From Tetrahymena thermophila SB210 (taxonomy: Eukaryota > Ciliophora > Oligohymenophorea > Hymenostomatida > Tetrahymenidae), in the NCBI RefSeq assembly GCF_000189635.1, contig NW_002476322.1, positions 310,001 to 374,000 of the forward strand: a stretch of DNA of 64,000 nucleotides. Reading direction: 5' to 3'. The number at the start of each line of letters is the position of its first letter. The stretch's first letter is position 1. Below, in pieces: positions 23,720 to 37,157 of the stretch. A program made the translations under genes and the position numbers. The notes beneath the pieces were generated by a model. It saw only the letters and a list, made by a program, of their open reading frames with translations, did no database searches and was not told where the DNA came from.

Positions 23720-24622
23720 TTTTTTGTCTAATGTATTATTGATTCTACCTACGTACCTACCTTTCTAATAAACTATTTAATAATTTCTAAATTAATGCTG
23801 TTAATTTTTGTTTTGGAAATTATTTATTTGTTAATTTAATAAATTAAATTTTTCTTTTTCTTCAAATTAATTATAGTATTATTCATTACAATTGAATGAA
23901 TGAGTAAAAAAAGTTTTCCAATTATTATAAAAAATAAGAATGAATCCATTTAATCCATTTTTTTTATTTTTCTAAATTAATTTGTTGTATGTAAATGTGA
24001 TATTCAAATATTTATAACAAATTATTTAAAAAACATTTAAATAGTTAATCTAACAAAAAGCTATTTTCTGATTTTTCATTTAATCTTAATTAATAATTTT
24101 TATCATGATTTTTAAGTTATCATAGAAAACCTCTAAAATTAGATTAAGATAGATAGATGTTAAAAATTTTATTTTTATTATTTTCTTATAAACAAATTAA
24201 GAGTGAAAATAATTATTGAGATCTTAATGAATGAATATAAAATATGAATGCAAATGAATGCATATAAATTTATGATTTAATCTATGAATAAATTGATGTA
24301 GGTATGAATAGATGTATAAATACTTATTGAATAAGAAATATTTAAAAAATTGTTTAAAATAAACCTAAATTGCGATAGTAAATGTTAAATAAAATAAATT
24401 GAATTAAGTCTGACAATTAAGAAAAGAAACAAATGATTTTAATGAATAATATTTTTGTATGTGTAATGGGCATTATAAAAATATAAATTTAATTTAATTT
24501 GTTGATGAATTACATTTTTTCTAAATTTAAATTAGTTGTTGATTAATAAAGGTAGGTCTAGTGTTTTTAAGTTATTTAGTTTGTTTGTTTGGTAGTTAGT
24601 TATTTTATTCATGCTATTCAAA
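23720..24622. other. Intergenic AT-rich DNA
   Basis: Upstream region of the PAS gene and downstream of the CAF-1 gene. Short degenerate GAAT, GATA and GTAC-type repeats occur (for example near 23745-23765 and 24226-24320). No coding-like stretch was seen. Confidence 0.55.
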
Positions 24623-27600
24623 TCAAGATTTTTTATTAAATTGAAGAGTTAATTAAAGCATTTTTTATTTTTTTTAGCTTGTATTGCTATTCTCATTAAT
24701 GCTATTTGAATTCTTTCGTGATGGTTATTCATTTTGTTGGCTATTTTAAATTTGATTTTGAGAGTTTTCTTCAGCTGTTATAACACTAGGTGGCTTTAAA
24801 TCCTCTTTTTTCCTTTAAAGTTAAATAACTTTTTTTTCTACTTTTGATTACTATATTTTTTCTTCTTCTTATTTCTTGCTAGCAGCAGCTGCTGCTTCTT
24901 CAATCATTCTTTCCTTTTACTTCTTTTCTGCGATTTCAAGCTCCTATTTTTCTTCTTCATCATCTGATTTTAGTACTGATTTAATAGGAGTAATATTCAT
25001 ATTCTTTTTAAGAGGTGCAGCTGATGAAAAAATATTTAATCCGACTATTGGTTTGATTTATTATTAAACCCCACCGTTTTATTAATTATTATTTAAATTA
25101 TTCAAATTCAAAGCAGAATTTTATTATTAATTGGTAATTTTCTCATCCTTTTTGCTTTGTCTTGTGCTTTTATATTCCTCCTAACGCTATTTTTTAAGTT
25201 CCTCCATCTCATTTTCTTCAAATTCTAGTGACTCTATTATTGCTTAATGGACACACCATCTTTTAATAGCTTCACCGTCTTGCTTATCATCTTTTTAAAT
25301 TATTTCTTTAAATTTCTTTTCTAAACGATTTTTTGAAACATCTTTCATTATATCGATCTTCGATATTTGTTCAAGGAGTGCCTTCTTAGGTTAGTAAGAT
25401 CCATGAGCTGCTCTTATAAATTATTTCAATCTTTCATTAGTCCAAACAATGACTGCAGTTGGTTGGGCTTATCCATCTGAGGTATTTGTCTTTTTTTTCA
25501 AACAGAGAGGAAAATTTTCTTATTCATCGTATTTTTTTATTTTATAATTTATCAAAAAGTTTTAGACATCACCTGCTTTGTCTTTTTCTTGAAAGATAAA
25601 TCCCTGCTTATTAGCATTTTCAACGAAGTTATAATTTTAGAAAGTGAGCTTTTTTTAATCAAAGATATCTTCTTTATCACTATCAAATCCTTCATCAGAT
25701 AAATACCCATCTGGTACAACAAACTATTTGGCAGAATCATCATCATCTTGGTCTTCTTCGTCTATATCATCTTCTTCGTTTTCAATGTTTTCAGCGTTTA
25801 ATTCTTGCTCTTCATCTTCACTATCCAAATCATACTATATTAAGTCCTCGTCTTTAGACAAGAAATTACGTGGATTAATGATTTTGCTCTATTAATCAAA
25901 ATACACATTTCTGTATTAGCGCACAAAATCATGGATAAGAACTAAAATCTTTCTCCTACCAAATTTATCTGCTTTATTTAATCCTTTTACCTCTGTTTGA
26001 CTATTGTTTTAATTTTATTTTTTTTTTTAAATCAAATTCCACTACTTTTTGCATTCTTATTTAATAATTTAGAATACTTCCTAGTTTTTAGTAGTATCCT
26101 TAATTAAGTCTGTAGTTTAGAGATGACTTGGACGAGGGTCTGCTCCTCCTATTCTTCGTAATAAACTTTTAACAGGTTTAGCAGGTTATTATTGGTCAGT
26201 TTTAATTTCCATTTAATTAATTTCAGTATTTTTTTCTGATAAATCATTGATATTATTTAAATTATCTTTAGTTTAAGTTTATTGTAAAGAATTAAAATTA
26301 TTTGAATTAATATCATTATTGTTTTGATTAGCCACATTTGCGTTATTATTAATATTCTTTTTAGCAAAGAAGCTGAGTAAATTCTTTTAATTATTATCTT
26401 TTTAGGTATTAGATGCTGATTATTACTATTATTGGTTCCCACTTTTTTTAGATTCGTTTTAATTTTTTTTTGAACTAATTTATTTTGATTATTCTTGTGT
26501 TATTGAATTATTATTAACAGAGGATTCACAAATACTTTATTTTTGTGTATCTTCGTTTTATTCAATTTGCTAATCACTACCTTCAGCTGCTTTTTTATTA
26601 GACTTTTTAGCGGTCTTCTTCTTTGGCTTAGCTTCTTGCTGTATTAATTAACTGTTTTCCTATTAATTAGTTTCGTTTTGCATCTCCCCAACATCAATTG
26701 GAGTTACTTTTCCACTATCAATCTTCATTTTTTTCAAATTATCTTCTATACTTTTATCTACTTAATTTTATTTTTATGAATTACTCTTTCCATTAATTTT
26801 AGTCTAAACTTTCATTTTAGGAGGATTCATCACTGTCTTTTGATAAGCACTGAACGCCTCATCTTCTCCTTTACCTTTTTCTATAGCTTTGATGAGTTTT
26901 TCTAGTCCTCTAAGCAATGCTTGGTGCTAGCGACGCTTTTTTCTAATATAGTCTAACTCTTCAATCTTTGTATTATTAGACAGACACTAAATTTCTTTTA
27001 CTTCCCAAATTTCATGCAATCCTATTTTTAAAGCACTTACTTGCTAATCGCTTAAATTTCCTTCATTCTATTATTTTAATAGCAGAGTTTATATATCTTT
27101 CGTGAGCTTCAATCCATAATTCTTTTTTTCAGCCCATTCGCCAATTATGTCACGATAAAAGTCAAAATCCTTTTGGGATATATCAGAAATTTAAGCCAAG
27201 CATTATTTAGTGTATTCTTGTAAAACCGTACAGAGTTTTATTAAATCGAAATCATTGCAATTTTTACCTTCTACAATCCACAGGCAGCTTTCTTTGATAA
27301 GTTTCCTTTACAAATCAGCTATTTACTCAGTGCTAGATTGATCGTTGATTGCTGAAAAGTAATCCTATATTTTTTACGATAAAATTTCTTATGGCATAGC
27401 AAACATGATTTATTCAGATAAATCAATTCCTTGGATTAACAGTTTATTTAATTCTTAAATAAAACCATTTTTTTTGCTCTGCCAGTATTATTCACTTATG
27501 TTAGATTAGCCATTTTATTAGTTATTCAAGACTTTTGCTTGCTCTATATTTTCTTAAACGTTTTGGCTATTTACTTCTACTGCACTTTACTAAACATTAT

Positions 27601-27712
27601 TTTGAGATTAATTTAACGTTTAAGCAGGACTGTCGCCTTAACACTCAATATTCATCTATCTAGAATTGCTAGCACTACTTAAAATCTATTATCTTTCTTC
27701 CTCCATAATCAT
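24623..27712 (-). CDS. CHAF1A: Chromatin assembly factor 1 large subunit (p150/Cac1)
   Basis: A single open frame of 1029 residues. CAF-1 deposits H3-H4 behind the replication fork and is tethered by PCNA. A textbook PIP box, QKNLLSFFAKK, begins at Q442 (Q-x-x-L-x-x-F-F). The conserved core follows: RRKILVLIHDFVRQYRNVYF, then INPRNFLSKDEDLIQYDLDS, an acidic stretch (EDEQELNAENIENEEDD), and VPDGYLSDEG at residues 666-675, all diagnostic of the p150 acidic/WD-like region. The N-terminal 330 residues are largely helical with Gln-rich linkers; a Lys-rich patch (about 385-400) precedes the PIP box. The C-terminus is Lys/Glu/Gln-rich and ends in a second PIP-like peptide (QKMLQLTLQF). The start is the first of two in-frame ATGs two codons apart. 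No intron is needed. Confidence 0.88.
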
Positions 27713-29305
27713 TAAATGTATGTGAATTTAAAGCTTGAGCTGATTAATAAAATTAAATTATTTTTTTTAATATGCTTTAGTACTAAAAATATAATGATTG
27801 ATTGGCTCTATCTTTTACTTTCGCTAACAAAGAAAGAAAATAACAATTCAAAAAGTTTATTTGCTTTAATTACTAATTAATTTCACAAAAATCCAATTTA
27901 ATCCTCTTTCGCGCTGATTTTTCTCCGCTAAAGTGTTAAAATTCAATTTTAAAAATTATTTATTATGTCCTTTTATATCATTAAATTTAAATTATAATTA
28001 TTAAATTTAAATCTTAAATAATAATTGAATTAAATATTTTCATGAAAAAATATTTATTTTTTATTTTTAATAATAAATATTTCTTTAAAAAGATTTTTTA
28101 ATATATAAACTTAGCTTAAAACTTCGAATTAAAATTATTAAATTCAAAATAATTTAAATTTAATTAAAAACTTAAAAATTCCCCCTTTAATATTTATAAT
28201 CAATATTACATTTTAAATACTTTAAACTCTCTGTTATTTACATTACATTTAAATAAAAAATATTTAATGCAAAAAATATTGTTTTTGAAATTGTATAATA
28301 TTTACAGATAAATTTTTAGAGATAAATTTATAACAACTTACATTACATAGACATATTTTTTTAAAGTATAAACTAAAAAAATATAAAAATGATTTAGATC
28401 ATAATTTATTTAATATAGCAGAGCGATATTAAAATCTAAAATATCTGTTTTAATTAACTTTAAGATTATTAAATAAATTAAAAAAGTAAATTAATAATTT
28501 ATTTTAAATTCATTTTTATATTCAAAAATATCACAACCTGAAACAAATAACTTTATTGACTAAAAAAAAAATACTTTAATTGTTTTGAATTCTAATAAAA
28601 ATAAATGAATGAATAAATTAACTTTTTTATATTTTCAGCATACATTAAAAATAAACTAAAATAATCTAAAGAATCATCAAATATATTAATAGTGATATTA
28701 GTATGATTAATTAATTTAAAAAATAATCTAATAAATAAAATAGAAAATTTTATCGGTTAATGTATAAATCAAAGTCTTTAAATTAAAAGGTTTCACTTGA
28801 AAAATAAAAAATTCAGCGAAATAAAATTTAAAGAAATTTTTAATAAGAAAATACTAATTCAAAAAAATAAAATTAATTATTTGCTAAATACTAGAAGAGA
28901 CTGATTAAAGAAGAAAAAAAAAATTGTAATTTTTCTAGCTTGTTATATAGTTAATTTATATCAGAGTTAAAAATTGAGTTTTTTAAAGAAGTAAAAAATG
29001 TAAGTTGAGATGAATGAATATAAAAATTAATAATCAAATTGCTGAATTTTCATATGGAATTATATCTATCTATCTATTTTTTTATGGTAATATTTTATTA
29101 TTATTTGTTAATTAAGTTATTAAAACTGAATACTATATTTGATGTTAACTTATTTTGATACTTAGAGTTCTTGCACTTAAGAAAATAATCAATATAATTA
29201 AAACTCTTCTTTTATCATTATTATTAAATTGGCTTATTTATTAATTGGAGTTTAGATAAATTTTCATTTACAATTATCAATACTTCTAATTTATACTAAA
29301 CATAT
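27713..29305. other. Divergent intergenic region, AT-rich
   Basis: About 1.6 kb between the divergent CAF-1 and channel genes; it must hold both promoters. The base composition is extreme in AT, with poly-A/T tracts and a short TATC microsatellite (about 29062-29077). No coding-like sequence or conserved motif could be picked out. Confidence 0.55.
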
Positions 29306-32300
29306 ATGAAGGGCATTAAGAAAAATTAAGTGATGCCTAGAGCCCCTAGCTTAAGTAAGCTGAAAAGGTCAAGCGCCACTCATGATTTAGCTCCAGTATC
29401 AAGGAATTTAGAAGATGAAGAAATTTCATCAAATGAAGAAGAAGGATTAGTGAGAAATAATAAATCATTAATTAGTTAAAGGGAGGAAAAGCAAAATCAA
29501 ACATAAAAAAAAGTAGAATTTGAAGAAGATTTAAATAAAATAAATGAGAATTGCAATGAAAGTGAAAAATTAATATTAGGTGAGACCAAGAGTATTGGAG
29601 GATCATTGTTGATTTTTGATAAAATAAGTTAAAAAAGTAGAAATATAAAGATTTAAAGGTCTATCAGTAAAATGCATAATAGTCATATCGAAGAAGCCTA
29701 TTAAGATTCAAGAAGTTTAGATAATCATGCAGCATCTAGCAGCTTTAACATAGAGTAGAAAAAGGCTTTATTGTTATAGCAAAATAGTGCGGCTGTATCT
29801 GAAAATCTTTTATCTTCAAAAGACAATGATAATAATAATAACAATAATAATCATGCAGTATCTATGTCACTTTTATCAGCATAGAATTTGAATCCCCTAT
29901 TATCGCCTGTAGGAATAAAAAGCAGTACAAATGTATTAAATAATAATTAGCAAAAATCACATTTTGCTTCTCTCTTCAATGCACATAAGTCTAATATTAG
30001 TAAATCTGGAACTATAATACCTTTTGGAACAAAAGACACTAACAACCTTATTCGGAGTTCAAATACTAAAGATGGTTTAGTAAAGTTTATGAGTACTATG
30101 CAATCTTAACCCTCTATTTTGAAGAAGAAAAAAACACTTAGTGAAAAATCACAAGGCGGATGGAATGTATTAGGAAAAGTGTTGATTATTTTACGATTTA
30201 TGAAATAACTCAAACGATCTTCTATTTACTACAATTTTCATAATCTGAAGTTAATGCATTACTAAATGATAGGTGATAAAGCGAATATCGATAAAGATGA
30301 AAAAGATAGACTTAGAAACAATACAATTTTGAATAAATGCTAGAAGTTTATTATACCAGTGATGAAGAAATTTTCTTCAGCAATAAAGGTTTATTAGCCT
30401 GATAATATTTGGCTGCTTGTATTTTATGATGTGATTATTTTGGGGTTAACTATTTTAACTGCATTTTTTGAATTGATAATTAGCAGTTTTAATGGCTTTT
30501 AAGGGTATGAAATAGTGACGCCTGGCTACTAAATTTTACGCAATGTATGTGGAGCACTTTATTTAATAGAAATTTTGATTCGTATGAATACAGCTATTTA
30601 TAAAGAAGGAATTATAATATTTAGTAGAGAATCGATATTTAAAAATTATAGCCGAATTTAATATTTTTGGATAGATTTAATTATTTTAATAAGCATTTTA
30701 ATCATCTTCAACAATTACATACTATCTTTAATATTTTTTGTTTTGAGATGTATTAAGATAAGTCGCTTATCATAGGATTTAAATGATCATTTTAGAATTT
30801 GGTATCGTTTTCCCACTGGTTGGACCTTGACAAAGCTATTTTTTATGATTATAGCGTTAGCCCATTTCTGGGGTTGCTAATTTCATTACATTGGTCGTTT
30901 GGAATACGAATCTGGAATGAATAGCTGGATGATAAAACAACAATTAATTGATGATTATTGGTGGATTAAATACATAAATTCTTTTTATTTTACAACTATT
31001 TCAATTGTTACAATTGGATATGGTGATATAGCGCCAGTAACAACTATTGAGAAACTATACTGTACATCAGTAGCAGTTCTTGGTTCTTGCTTCTTTAGTT
31101 ATATTGTTAATACAATTGGTTCTATATTCTAAGAAATTTCTAACAAGGAAGCAGCTATAAAGTAGTAAAAGAACAATATCTCAGATTATATGGCTAAAAG
31201 AAACATCAACTAAAAGCTGCAACTTAAAGTTATTAAGTATTTAGATTACACTCATTCAAGACAAGCAGATGGACCTCTTAAAGGATAAATGATATTAAAT
31301 ACAATAGCTAAAAATCTTAGAGAAGAAGTTTAACTTGAGTATTTTGGAAATATTTTATAAAACACTCGAATTTTTAAAAACAATTTCTCATAAGATTGTT
31401 TAAGAGCATTATCTTTGAAACTCAAAGAAATCATGTATGGTCCAGGAGAAGTTATATTTCACAAAGGAGAGCTTGACTATAAAATATTTTTTATACAAAC
31501 TGGAGAAGTATCCCTCTTTTTAGAAAAAGATGGTGGTGAAATCTTTGAAATGGCAAAGTTATCAGTAAGTTTGTTTGATATTTCGAAATAAATCTTTCAC
31601 TTTATTTAAGATTAAAATTTTCAAATCTAATTTATTTTTCAAGTTAAAGCAATTTTTTAATTTTTGAAAAAAAAAACTGTTCATTAGTTAGATATAAATG
31701 TTTTAATTTATTTTAATGAAATTAAGATTTTTGATTTTGTTTTAAATAAATTTAAAAATAATTCTTATTAAAGAAAGGATAGTATTTTGGTCAGTTTGGG
31801 TTTTTTGGATGCAAACCTAGAGAAATAGCTGTTAAATGTCGTGATATTACGCATTTAGTTTATTTAGAGAATGAGGACTTTATTTCTGTTATAAAAAATT
31901 ATTAAGAAGATTATGTAAACATAATTTAGCATTATTGAAAATTCTTTTTTTAATTAGTCAAGCAGATCTAATAGGATTTTATTAATTCAAACAAAAGGAA
32001 AAATATTATATGATGAAAGATGAGATCAACTTCAAAGACAAAAAGCTAAGTACGAAATGTAGTTCTTGTGGATCTTATGATCATACTATAGTTGATTGCA
32101 GTTTGGTCACTCCTCATTTTAATAGATTTAGAATTATGATTAAATATATTTATCCTGTAATTTAGAATAGATAGGCTCTTATTAGAGAAAGAAATAAGTT
32201 TAACTCACTTTAAAAAAATTATGTAATTAAATAAATTAGAGTTTTAATTTTATATTAATGATTTAATTTATAGAATGTTAGAGATGATTTAAAGAAAGTG

Positions 32301-35300
32301 AGGAATAACTTGGCTCTAAAATTTTTATAATCTGAAGAAATAGACGAAGTTAGTGATGAAAATGAGTTCAGTGAAGAATATGATTAAATAAAATAAAATC
32401 AGTAAATGGATGATAAAGAGTATTTTTTAAAGTAAAAAATGCAATTTAGGTATGTCGATGGCGAAATAGTCAATTATGAAAGTGAGAATACCCATAATTG
32501 CATGACAGATGATAATTAATCTCTCGTTACTGACTAGCAAAACCAGTTTGGTAGCCAACAAACACTATAACTAAGAGAAAGTGGCATTAGCTAAAATGAT
32601 TCAGTTCCTGAAATAGTTGTTCAAAGAAAAGAATAAAAACAATTAAGTATCATCAAGAATAACTATAATCCATACCTAAGATAGAATAGTGTTGTTTAAA
32701 AGCAAAGTCTATTTAGAATGGAATCACTTGCTGCCTTATCTTCTGATATTAATAGAGATGATGCTGCCGATGTACTTTCCAAAGGATAGGGATCTACTTC
32801 CCAATTGCCGCATACTATTGCTGGAGGATAATATGGTTAAAATTATAATTAAGATCAACAAAATAATTTTGATACCAATACAGAGAGGTCTTAGAATTTT
32901 TATACATAAGGGCCATACGAAAACACAAGTAATGTGAACAGTGTTAATATAAATGCAACTCCTCGATAAGCTGGTGGAAGTAGTGCTATAGGTAGTGGCT
33001 ATTTGACCTAATAAAATATTGCTGCTGCTACGAACACAGTAGAGAGTACTCCTTAAAAATAATCTTTTGACTAAAGTCTGGATGAAAATAAGAATTAATC
33101 AACCGCTGCATAAGCTAATTAGCACTCAAGTGAACAAAAAAAGCTAACACACTAATAGCTTTAACAAGTTAAAGAAAAACTCTAAATGCTTAATGAGAAG
33201 TAAAAGAAAAATTAAAAAAAATCAATTCCTAGGACAAGAAAAAAATAGGTCAGCATCTAAATTTAAGGAAAGATTTTAGATAAAGAAAAATCCTCAAGCG
33301 AAAGTTATCTTGAAGAAGAAGAAGATGATGATGATGGTGATGTTGAGCAAAATGTAGTAAAGACAAAACCTTTTATACATGAAAATTTTCCAAACAAAGA
33401 TTTAATTGAAGAAAAGCTAGAAATAAATGAGCAGTCTTCAGAAAATATTCAAGAAATAAAAAATAGTATTTAAAATATTAAAATTAGCTAGTTTTCGAGC
33501 AGCCCATAAAATCACAAAGACAGCCATCTTCACCATAAAAATTCTAATTTCAATTAAGATGGTCAACTTAATTAAAACAATATCGAAGACACAATATAAC
33601 AGTAGCAATCTTAATCATCTATTCAAGAAAAGATAAATAAAAAATTAGTAAGTTATTAATAAGGAGAGAGAATACTTGAGAGAAAAAGTGAATAGAGCAT
33701 GTATGATGTGGAAGCATCTTCTTTAACCTTAGTTAACCACTAATTTTTGTAAAACCAGAAAAGCAACAACACAGTAAATTAATCTTAAAATCCATAGTCT
33801 AACCCCAGCAATACTAATATTTTAGAAGAATAAAAGTAGAGCTTGAAAATAGATATCAATTCTTTACAATAATACGAAAGCAGCTCTTCCCCAAGCTTTT
33901 AGCATAAACAATACAGAAATTCTAACTTTTTTGGCTTTAACAAGTAAAATACAGGAAGTGAATAGCACAGCTAGGAATTAGAAGCTGTAAATTACTCTCC
34001 TTAACCTAAAATCAGCTTGGATTCACCTTAAAACGTGGAAAATAAAGTTTAAACTCAAGAAGATAATTTTAAACTTAGCAATTCTTATCATACCAATACA
34101 GAAAAGTCTGAAATAGATATTAAAAATTCACCTGTTAAAACTCCAACTCATAGAAGGATAACGATTTAAGCAGAAAAGATATTTGGAAACAATATCCCTT
34201 TTGATACTCAAGAAAGTAATTAGGATGATTTAGGTACTTGCAGCCAAAACAAAAGAAATACTGATGAAAATGAGAACTAAGATATTTTGTTAGAAAACTA
34301 TTAATTTGATAAAACAGATAAATTGAAATAGTAGCAGGGAAGTTTTAAAAGTAAAAATAACTTCTTAAATATTGGTTTAGGAGAATTAGCTACTGTTTAA
34401 GAAATACTTACAAAAAATTCGCAGGATGATGAAAATACATCACCAGGTTAAAATAATGAAGATATGAGAAGATTTTCTTCAAGAAGTGATTAATTAAAGA
34501 ATAATTCTCCTTTGCTAATTTAAATGAAAAAATCAATATCTTAAAATCCAGAAAAAGAAGAAATTAAAAATCATTTAAATTAGAAAGACTATTTATTAAA
34601 TAGAAATAATTTATAATTAATAAATGAGAATAGCATTGAGTAATCTCAGATTACGCCTAAGAAGGCAAATACGGTAATTATCAATAATAACTAAGCCGCT
34701 AAAAATGATAATGTTTAAAGTTCTTACTCTTCTCCAATTAATAAAAATAATTAGCAAAACCCATTAATAAGCAACTTTATCTAAAAAGAAGGATAATAAA
34801 TGAATAAAATTATGAGATAAAACTCTCTTTCTTTCATACCAGGCAATTTTAACACAAACGACATGAGAAAATTAATTGCATATAATAGAGCTAACTCAAA
34901 ATAGTATTTCTAGATGCAAGATGATTAGGTTTAAGGTGCAGCATTGTATGGAATTAACAATTATGGATAAGCGCCAATGAATCACATAAATAAATAAATT
35001 TAACCTCTATAAGCTATCAAGAATAGAAAGATGAGCTCAGTTTAAAGTCAAAATCAGCTAAATAGCCCCTCACATTAGGTTAGTTCAACTAAGAAAAATG
35101 CAGCCTACCCTCCTGTTGCTGATAGTTTTTCTTAGTAGGTAATGTATCACTAGAAATATATTTAAAATAAATAACTTCTGAAATCTAGGAATAGCATTTA
35201 AGTTAACTAATCGTTTGTCAATAATCAACCCTTATATGATAACAATCCTAACACCACTAACGGTGGCTATAACACACCTAAAAAAAAATAATCAGGAATA

Positions 35301-35792
35301 GGTACAAGATTTGGAAAGGGATAATAATTTAGTAGTTCTACTTATGGGTAAGTAAATAGTGCAAGTAACTCTAATCATACATCTTTTGCACACAATAGCA
35401 ATAACTATAATCGTGCTAGAATGACTTCATGGGCAAGCGTTAACAACAACAACTACAATAATAATAATATGAACAATGGCCAACCTAAACCTGACAGCTA
35501 GACTAATTTTCCAGAAGATTAATATGATGAAGAGATGGTTGAATATGAAAGTGTTTCAAATGCTGACTTCTTTATTTATGACTTTGATTCTATGAAAGAA
35601 TACAAAAAGTATTATCCTTAACACAATTATAAAAGAGTTCTCACAGATTGTCTACGCTCAAGAAAGCCATTTATTTCTAATAAATCTATTCATAACAACC
35701 CTTTCATCCAAAAATTAATGAGTAAAAAGAAAAAAATTCCCAGACGTTTACCAAGTTTGATGAAGTAATATGATAAAGATTAAAAAGATTGA
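29306..35792 (+). CDS. Cyclic-nucleotide-binding K+ channel with CCHC knuckle and giant polar tail
   Basis: Exons 29306-31564, 31774-31914, 31998-32222 and 32274-35792 sum to 6144 nt, 2047 residues. The N-terminal 300 residues are disordered. Membrane segments start near residue 370 (LLVFYDVIILGLTILTAFF). The pore carries the potassium filter TIGYGD at 569-574, followed by S6 and a C-linker. The cyclic-nucleotide-binding roll spans about 700-800 (PGEVIFHKGELDYKIFFIQTG, then KGQYFGQFGFFG). Its C-helix EKYYMMKDEIN opens exon 3, which gives the splice choice for the second intron. A CCHC zinc knuckle (CSSC-GSYD-H-TIVD-C, 821-834) follows directly. The remaining 1200 residues are Gln/Asn/Ser-rich with no domain. 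It belongs to the HCN/CNG/EAG-like channels common in ciliates, probably in the cell or ciliary membrane. Gating by cAMP or cGMP is inferred only. Confidence 0.85.
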
Positions 35793-36323
35793 TTGATTAT
35801 TGATACATTAAAATATTGAAAATTAAAAATCAAAGCAAAAAAACATTAAAATAAATAAATAAAAATATTTATGAAACAAATTTAAATACTAAAAATTAAA
35901 ATATAATTTAATTTAATTTCCAGTCTTGTATATACAAAAATTATTTCAAACTAATTAATTATTAACTTTAAAAATAATTTAAAATTTTTAAATAGTTTCA
36001 ATACAAATGTTAGATTAAAATGGGGGTTTAGAAAATTTTATATTACTTTAATTTAGAAAAATGTTTACTCAAAAATAAATAAGAAAACAATCATTAATAA
36101 ATTTTTATATAAACTCAATTTAAAATAAAATTAAATATTTTAATAATTTGAACATTTTGTTAAAAGTAAGACAAAAGTATAAACAAACTATAAAAACTAA
36201 TATAAAACTATTTGTTTTTAGTATTTATTTTATATTAAAAATAATATTTAAATTAGAACAATTAATTAGCCATTAGAATTTAAGGTAATATAAATGTAAT
36301 TATCATAAGGCTACACAATTTTT
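35793..36323. other. Intergenic AT-rich DNA between convergent genes
   Basis: About 530 nt separating the channel stop and the methyltransferase stop. Very AT-rich; nothing recognised. Confidence 0.55.
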
Positions 36324-37157
36324 TCACTATTAGATACTATTTTTATTTTCAGAAATTCTTTTTAATGCATACATTTTAACATCAAATAACTCATCAGGAA
36401 ATTCAGGTTATTTCTTTTCTAGAATAATATCTAAATTTGCTTTACTGAATAGCTGTTTGTACATAGAATCAGATCTAGTAATAGAATAATCTTAAGAGTC
36501 AAGAATAAACCCTTCTTCACTGATATTTTCTTTTACAATAATAAATCCATCTTAGCTTAGTGAGTTTGAGCATTTTTATAAAAATCTGACATAATCATCA
36601 TCTTTTATTTAATTTGAAACCCATTAAATCCAAATACAATCATACTGCTTTTAAAATTAAAATTCTTATAAACCCATTTAATAAAAATCTTCAACGTTTG
36701 GATACTATTTCAGCTAATTCTTAGCTTCAAAAATGTATTTATCACATTATTCTAGCAGATCAACTTTTTAAAATACATTCATAAGTAATTCTTTAGTAAC
36801 TCTCCCAATTCCAGCTCCACAGTCTAGCGCTCTGTTGAAATTTTAACTCAATTAAGGAAATTTCTCTTAAAGCTATTATAAGAAATATCTACTAAATTTA
36901 ATATCTAAATCATTCAAATGTCCATAGCCTCCCATCACTCCATCGTAATTACTTTCGCAAGTTTACCAATACTAGTTACCTTTGCTATACCATTCCTTCT
37001 AAAATTCATCATCACCATCCCATAAATTCTTTAATTATTCTTCTTAATTCTAATGTTTCTATTAAGTTTTAGCGTAATTACTAAACTAAGGGTAAGAAAT
37101 TAAAAAAGGTAAGGAGTATAAAATTGGTTTTCTTTTAAATAAATTTTTAAGAATCAT
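36324..37157 (-). CDS. NTMT1: N-terminal Xaa-Pro-Lys protein methyltransferase (NTMT1/NRMT family)
   Basis: Intronless, 277 residues. The enzyme transfers methyl groups from AdoMet to the alpha-amino group of proteins beginning X-Pro-Lys. Family signatures are in order: WYSKGNQYW (about 56-64), VMGGYGHLNDLDIKFSR (74-90), the AdoMet-binding motif ALDCGAGIGRVTKELL (110-125), CIWIQWVSNQI in the substrate pocket (about residue 170), and IIVKENISEEGFILD. The family normally has about 220-240 residues. Here about 50 extra residues precede the core, starting MILKNLFKRKPILYSLPFLI, basic and hydrophobic like a mitochondrial presequence. There is no other ATG before the core that keeps all the conserved sequence, so the extension is probably real. 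A second isoform or an unrecognised intron is possible. Confidence 0.88.

Noticed and set aside
30899-31132. A separate 77-residue channel-pore protein
   Set aside because: It is only the piece between two TAG/TAA codons inside the 2047-residue channel gene.
31910-32000. Premature stop after the nucleotide-binding roll of the channel
   Set aside because: Lies inside an 83-nt intron (31915-31997); splicing gives the expected C-helix EKYYMMKDE.
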